From: Planctomycetota bacterium | Lineage (GTDB): Bacteria > Planctomycetota > JACQVV01 | Length of the DNA: 35,959 nucleotides | Direction of reading: 5' to 3' | Assembly: GCA_016209595.1 (NCBI GenBank) | Contig: JACQVV010000051.1 | Location: forward strand, 1 to 35,959 | In this document: in pieces, positions 32,610 through 35,959 of the stretch | Layout of the letters: every line of letters begins with the position of its first letter | Position numbering within the stretch: the first letter of the stretch is position 1 | The notes under the pieces: generated by a model | Seen by the model: the letters and a program-made list of their open reading frames with translations, nothing else | Databases searched by the model: none | Told to the model about the DNA's origin: nothing | Translations under genes and position numbers: made by a program

Positions 32610-35600
32610 ATGAAGACCGTCCTCGTCCCGGCCGCACTGGCCGCCGCCGCCAGCCTCTTCCTCGGCCCCGCGCTCCTCGCGCAGAACGACGAACCGCGCG
32701 AGGAGGAAGGCTACCAGGCCCTGATGAAGCAGCAGCAGCAGGCGCTCGACATCCTGAGCTCGCTCTCCGCCAAGATGCAGCGCCTCAAGGAGCGCTACAA
32801 GGAGAAGGGCGACCACTATCGCGCCGAGCGGCTCGAGGCCGCATTCGAAGCCCTCTCCAAGGACATCGTCGAGGGCGACATGAAGGAGATCGTCCGGATG
32901 CTCTCGGAGAAGGAACCGCGCCGGAGCGCGATCATGGAGAAGCAGGCCGAGGTTGCCGCGAAGCTCCAGCGGATCGTGGACATCCTGGAGGACCGGCTCC
33001 CGAACGACGATCCAGACAAGGAGCTCGAGAAGCTCCGCGCCCTCCAGAAGGAGCTCGACGAGATACAGAAGGCGCACGACGAGCGGATGAAGGAGCTCCA
33101 GACCCTCGACGAGAAGCTCCAGGACGCGGCATCCGAGGAAACGAAGGAGGCCAAGGAGAAGATGGACGAGCTCCTGAAGAAGCAGCAGGAGCTCCTGGAC
33201 CGGACGGAGAAGGCGGCCGCGAAGGACCGATCGAGCGAGCTCGAGGAGAACGGGCGGAAACTCGACGAGATGTTTGCCAAAGAGGAGGACGCGGCCCGGA
33301 AGAACTCCGAGAACGTCGAACGCAGGAAGGATCTCGAGGCGGCCCTGGAGAAGCTCCGGAAGATGATCGATGAGGAACGCAAGGCCCAGGGCCAGTCGAG
33401 CCTGGACCGGATGGCGGAGGATCTCAAGGCCCTCGGCGAGAAGCAGGCCGATATCGAGACGCCCGAGAAGGCCAAGGAAGCCGCTCTACGCGACCTGTCG
33501 GAGGCGATCGAGAAGATCGACGATCTCGCCCGGAAGGAGCGCGAGCTCGCCCAGACGACGCGCGAGAAGGCCGAGTCCGGGCCCTCCGAGCTCTCCCGGC
33601 GGATCGAGGAGTCGGGCAACGAGATCGCCAAGGCGAAAGCGGAAGGCGAGAAGGAGCAGGAGTCGACCCGGACCAGGATGCGGAGCGCCCGGCTCGCCGA
33701 GGAGGCCGCCGCCGCCGCCAAGGAGGCCAAGCGGTCGGGCGAGGCCGAGAAGGCGGAGGCGCTCCGGAAGGCGAGTGAGCACCTCGAGAGCGCCGCCGCG
33801 GCGGCCGAGAAGCGCGACCTCGCGAAGGCGGCCGAGGAGACCGAGATGGCGCGCGCCGAGGCCCAGAAGGCCGAAGCGGGGAGCCCGAGCGAGTCCGGCG
33901 AGGCCCTGGCGGAGAAGCAGGCCGAGATGGCGCGAAAGGCCGAGGAGCTCGCCGGGGCGCTGGAGAAGCTCGCGGGAGGCAAACCCGAGGGAGTCCAGAA
34001 CCCCCTCGAAGAAGCCGCGCAGGGTGTGCGTCAGGCCGGAGAAAAGATGGAGCGCGCGGCGGACGATCTCGACCGCGGCGAGGCCCGCAGGGCCCAGGGC
34101 GAGCAGGAGGGCGCGCTCGCCGACCTGGATGCGCAGAAGAGGCGTCTGGAAGCGTTGAAGGACGAGCTCGCCCGCGGCCAAGCCCCGACCGAGGCGGAGC
34201 TCGCCGAGGCAGAGAAAGAACTCGCGTCCGAGGCCAACGAGCTCGGCCAGGAGCTCCAGCGCCAGGCCTCGGGCGAGCCCGCCGGATCCCGCGAAAGCGT
34301 GGAGAGGGCCGGACAGGAGACCCAGGCCGCCGGCGAGAAGATGGAATCCGCGGCGCAGAAGTCCGAGCGGGGAGATTCTTCCGCCCCGTCCGAGCGCCGC
34401 GAGGCCGGTGACGCGCTCCAGAAAGCGCTTGCCGAGCTCCAGAAGGCGCGAGAAGCGGAGCGCCAGACCGCCGAGAGCGTGGGCAGTGCGAAGGAAACTC
34501 CCGAGGCGACCGCCCACCGGGCCGAGGAAGCCCGGGAGCTCGGCGCCGAGCTCGGGGAGAAGGCCGCCGAGGCGGCCCGGGACGCCGAGGACCCCGGCAA
34601 GCGCGAAGAGGCCGAGGATCTGGGTCGCGCCGCCGACCGGACCGAGTCCGCCGCCGAGAAGCTCGACCAGGCGGCCAGGAAGATGGCCGAGGCCGCTCGG
34701 GAAGGGGCTGCCCAGAGCGCCCAGGCCGAGCGACGAGAGGCCCTCGCGAACCTCGAAGAGGCGAAGAAGGCTCTGGAGGAGGCGCTTCAGGGCACCGGCG
34801 AGGAGCGCGAGCGCCTCGCGGGGGAACAGAAGGACCTCGCGAAGGAGGCCAGGGAGCTCGCCAAGGCTCTCGAAGACGCAGCGCGGAACCAGCCCTCGGA
34901 AGGCGCGAAAAAATCCGGCCAGGAGGCCAGTCAATCCACCGGAGAGGCCGGACAGAAGATGGACCAGGCCGGCGAGGAGATGCAGGGCGGAGAGCAACAG
35001 AAGGCCGGCGCGGAGCAGGAGAAGGCCCTCGCGAACCTCCAGAAGGCCAAGGAGGCCCTGGAGAAGATGAAAGAGGAGCTCGACCGGGCGTCGGCCCCGG
35101 AGCTCGAGAAGCTCGCCCGCGAGCAGGAAGAACTCGCGAAGAAGACAGAGGAACTCGCGAAGCAGCTTGGCGAGATGGCCGAACGGGAGCCCTCCGAGGC
35201 GAACAAGGAGCGGATGAAGAACGCCCAGCAGGGCGCCCAGAACGCGAACGGCCAGATGCAGCAGTCGGGGCAGCAGATGGGAGAGCAGAAGTCCGAGCAG
35301 TCGGCGCAGCATCAACGCCAGGCGATGCGGGAGCTCGAGGAAGCCCGCGAGGAGCTCGAACGGATCCGCAAGGAGGAGCTCACCGAGGAGGAAAAACAGG
35401 AGCTCGAGCGCATCCGCAAGCGCCAGGAGGAGATCGAGAAGGAGCTCGAGGAGTTCGCCCAGCGACTCGAAGAGGAGAAGAAGAAAGAGGCGGCCAAGAC
35501 GGCCCAGCAGGCCGGCCAGAAGATGAACCAGGCCGGCCAGAAAATGAAGTCCGAGGACTCCCAGGGCGGCCGCGAGGAGCAGGAGCGGGCGAAGAAGTAC

Positions 35601-35959
35601 CTCAACAAGCTCGAACGCGACCTGGAGGAGGAGGAGCGAAAGTACGAGCAGCAGCGCCAGGATCAGGTGATCTACAACCTCCTGGAGGAGCTCAAAGCCG
35701 TCCTCGCCACCGAGAAGTCCGTTCGCGAGTCCACCGAGGCGATCGACACCAAGAGGCAGTCGCAGCCGGATGGCCGCCCCGAGCGGACCGATCGCGCCCA
35801 GATCCTCGAAGCCGCGGAGAAGCAGGGAGAGGCGCTGGACAAGACCCGCGAGGTGAGCAAGGTCCTTGCCGACGAGGGCTCGGTCGTCTTTGCGGAACAC
35901 ATCGAGTTCGCCGCCGACGACATGCAGGAGATCCAGAAGCTCCTGAAACAGCTCAAGAC
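32610..35959 (+). CDS. Very long secreted coiled-coil protein, 3' end beyond the window
   Basis: ATG 32610 is preceded by AAGGAG and the frame stays open for 1116 codons to the window edge. A signal peptide (MKTVLVPAALAAAASLFLGP, cut near LLAQ) is followed by an almost purely charged, Ala/Glu/Lys/Gln-rich helix with heptad periodicity. From about residue 460 there are about six imperfect modules of 70-120 residues each ending near QAGQKMxQA..., then a Q..AL.xLxKAxExLE segment. The last seen part (EELKAVLATEKSVRESTEAIDTKRQS ... EHIEFAADDMQEIQKLLKQLK) is the tail of such proteins paired with DUF4175 genes in planctomycetes, as far as I recall. A structural role at the envelope is likely but unproven. 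A leucine-rich opposite-strand frame here is only a shadow. Confidence 0.85.
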   Translation, partial: MKTVLVPAALAAAASLFLGPALLAQNDEPREEEGYQALMKQQQQALDILSSLSAKMQRLKERYKEKGDHYRAERLEAAFEALSKDIVEGDMKEIVRMLSEKEPRRSAIMEKQAEVAAKLQRIVDILEDRLPNDDPDKELEKLRALQKELDEIQKAHDERMKELQTLDEKLQDAASEETKEAKEKMDELLKKQQELLDRTEKAAAKDRSSELEENGRKLDEMFAKEEDAARKNSENVERRKDLEAALEKLRKMIDEERKAQGQSSLDRMAEDLKALGEKQADIETPEKAKEAALRDLSEAIEKIDDLARKERELAQTTREKAESGPSELSRRIEESGNEIAKAKAEGEKEQESTRTRMRSARLAEEAAAAAKEAKRSGEAEKAEALRKASEHLESAAAAAEKRDLAKAAEETEMARAEAQKAEAGSPSESGEALAEKQAEMARKAEELAGALEKLAGGKPEGVQNPLEEAAQGVRQAGEKMERAADDLDRGEARRAQGEQEGALADLDAQKRRLEALKDELARGQAPTEAELAEAEKELASEANELGQELQRQASGEPAGSRESVERAGQETQAAGEKMESAAQKSERGDSSAPSERREAGDALQKALAELQKAREAERQTAESVGSAKETPEATAHRAEEARELGAELGEKAAEAARDAEDPGKREEAEDLGRAADRTESAAEKLDQAARKMAEAAREGAAQSAQAERREALANLEEAKKALEEALQGTGEERERLAGEQKDLAKEARELAKALEDAARNQPSEGAKKSGQEASQSTGEAGQKMDQAGEEMQGGEQQKAGAEQEKALANLQKAKEALEKMKEELDRASAPELEKLAREQEELAKKTEELAKQLGEMAEREPSEANKERMKNAQQGAQNANGQMQQSGQQMGEQKSEQSAQHQRQAMRELEEAREELERIRKEELTEEEKQELERIRKRQEEIEKELEEFAQRLEEEKKKEAAKTAQQAGQKMNQAGQKMKSEDSQGGREEQERAKKYLNKLERDLEEEERKYEQQRQDQVIYNLLEELKAVLATEKSVRESTEAIDTKRQSQPDGRPERTDRAQILEAAEKQGEALDKTREVSKVLADEGSVVFAEHIEFAADDMQEIQKLLKQLK

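Noticed and set aside
33486..35900. 804-codon leucine-rich open frame on the minus strand
   Set aside because: It is the antisense of the Lys/Glu/Ala-rich coiled-coil gene; GAG and CTC pair, so Leu-rich frames arise automatically. The plus-strand frame has a start, SD and signal peptide.

Overview
The window is about 36 kb of GC-rich bacterial chromosome with roughly thirty genes on both strands. I saw no rRNA, tRNA, CRISPR array, phage or plasmid genes. The right third suggests a deep-branching Planctomycetota or a similar uncultured lineage: an ECF sigma factor, a zinc-finger/FecR anti-sigma, a DUF4175-like membrane protein, a very long coiled-coil secreted protein and a secreted prenyltransferase/squalene-oxidase-repeat protein. 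That placement is inference; there is no marker gene.

Layout. 1-4.5 kb: a partial lytic transglycosylase, a small secreted protein, a 14-repeat secreted WD40 protein and a cation diffusion facilitator. 4.6-7.3 kb: a lipoprotein methyltransferase facing a Fur / ABM-like / GH26-like glycosidase operon. 7.4-12.0 kb: a redox and stress block with a sulfide:quinone-oxidoreductase-like flavoprotein, a GMC oxidoreductase, a carboxymuconolactone-decarboxylase-like protein, a tandem CBS protein and a tandem universal stress protein. 12.2-14.2 kb: a coupled VOC / radical SAM-SPASM / acyl carrier protein cassette. 14.2-16.4 kb: a second radical SAM gene with two small membrane proteins. 16.45-16.65 kb: a compact 198-bp inverted-repeat element. 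16.7-24.0 kb: envelope glycan genes (two GT-C type glycosyltransferases, a YfhO-type protein, a PP-loop amidotransferase-like enzyme and a methyltransferase). 24.1-27.6 kb: a lipoprotein, a HEAT-like protein, an RluA-type pseudouridine synthase and the squalene-cyclase-like protein. 27.6 kb to the end: sigma factor, anti-sigma, DUF4175-like protein and the coiled-coil giant, all co-directional.

The most interesting signal is in the sulfide:quinone-oxidoreductase-like gene. An in-frame TGA at 8394-8396 sits where this family has its second redox-active cysteine. The reading frame then continues for 47 codons that match the family's C-terminal tail. A 7-bp hairpin with a GGTC loop begins 11 nt after the TGA, at the spacing expected of a bacterial SECIS element. 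TGA ends many other genes here as an ordinary stop, so the best reading is a selenocysteine-containing enzyme; a sequencing error or a true nonsense mutation are the alternatives.
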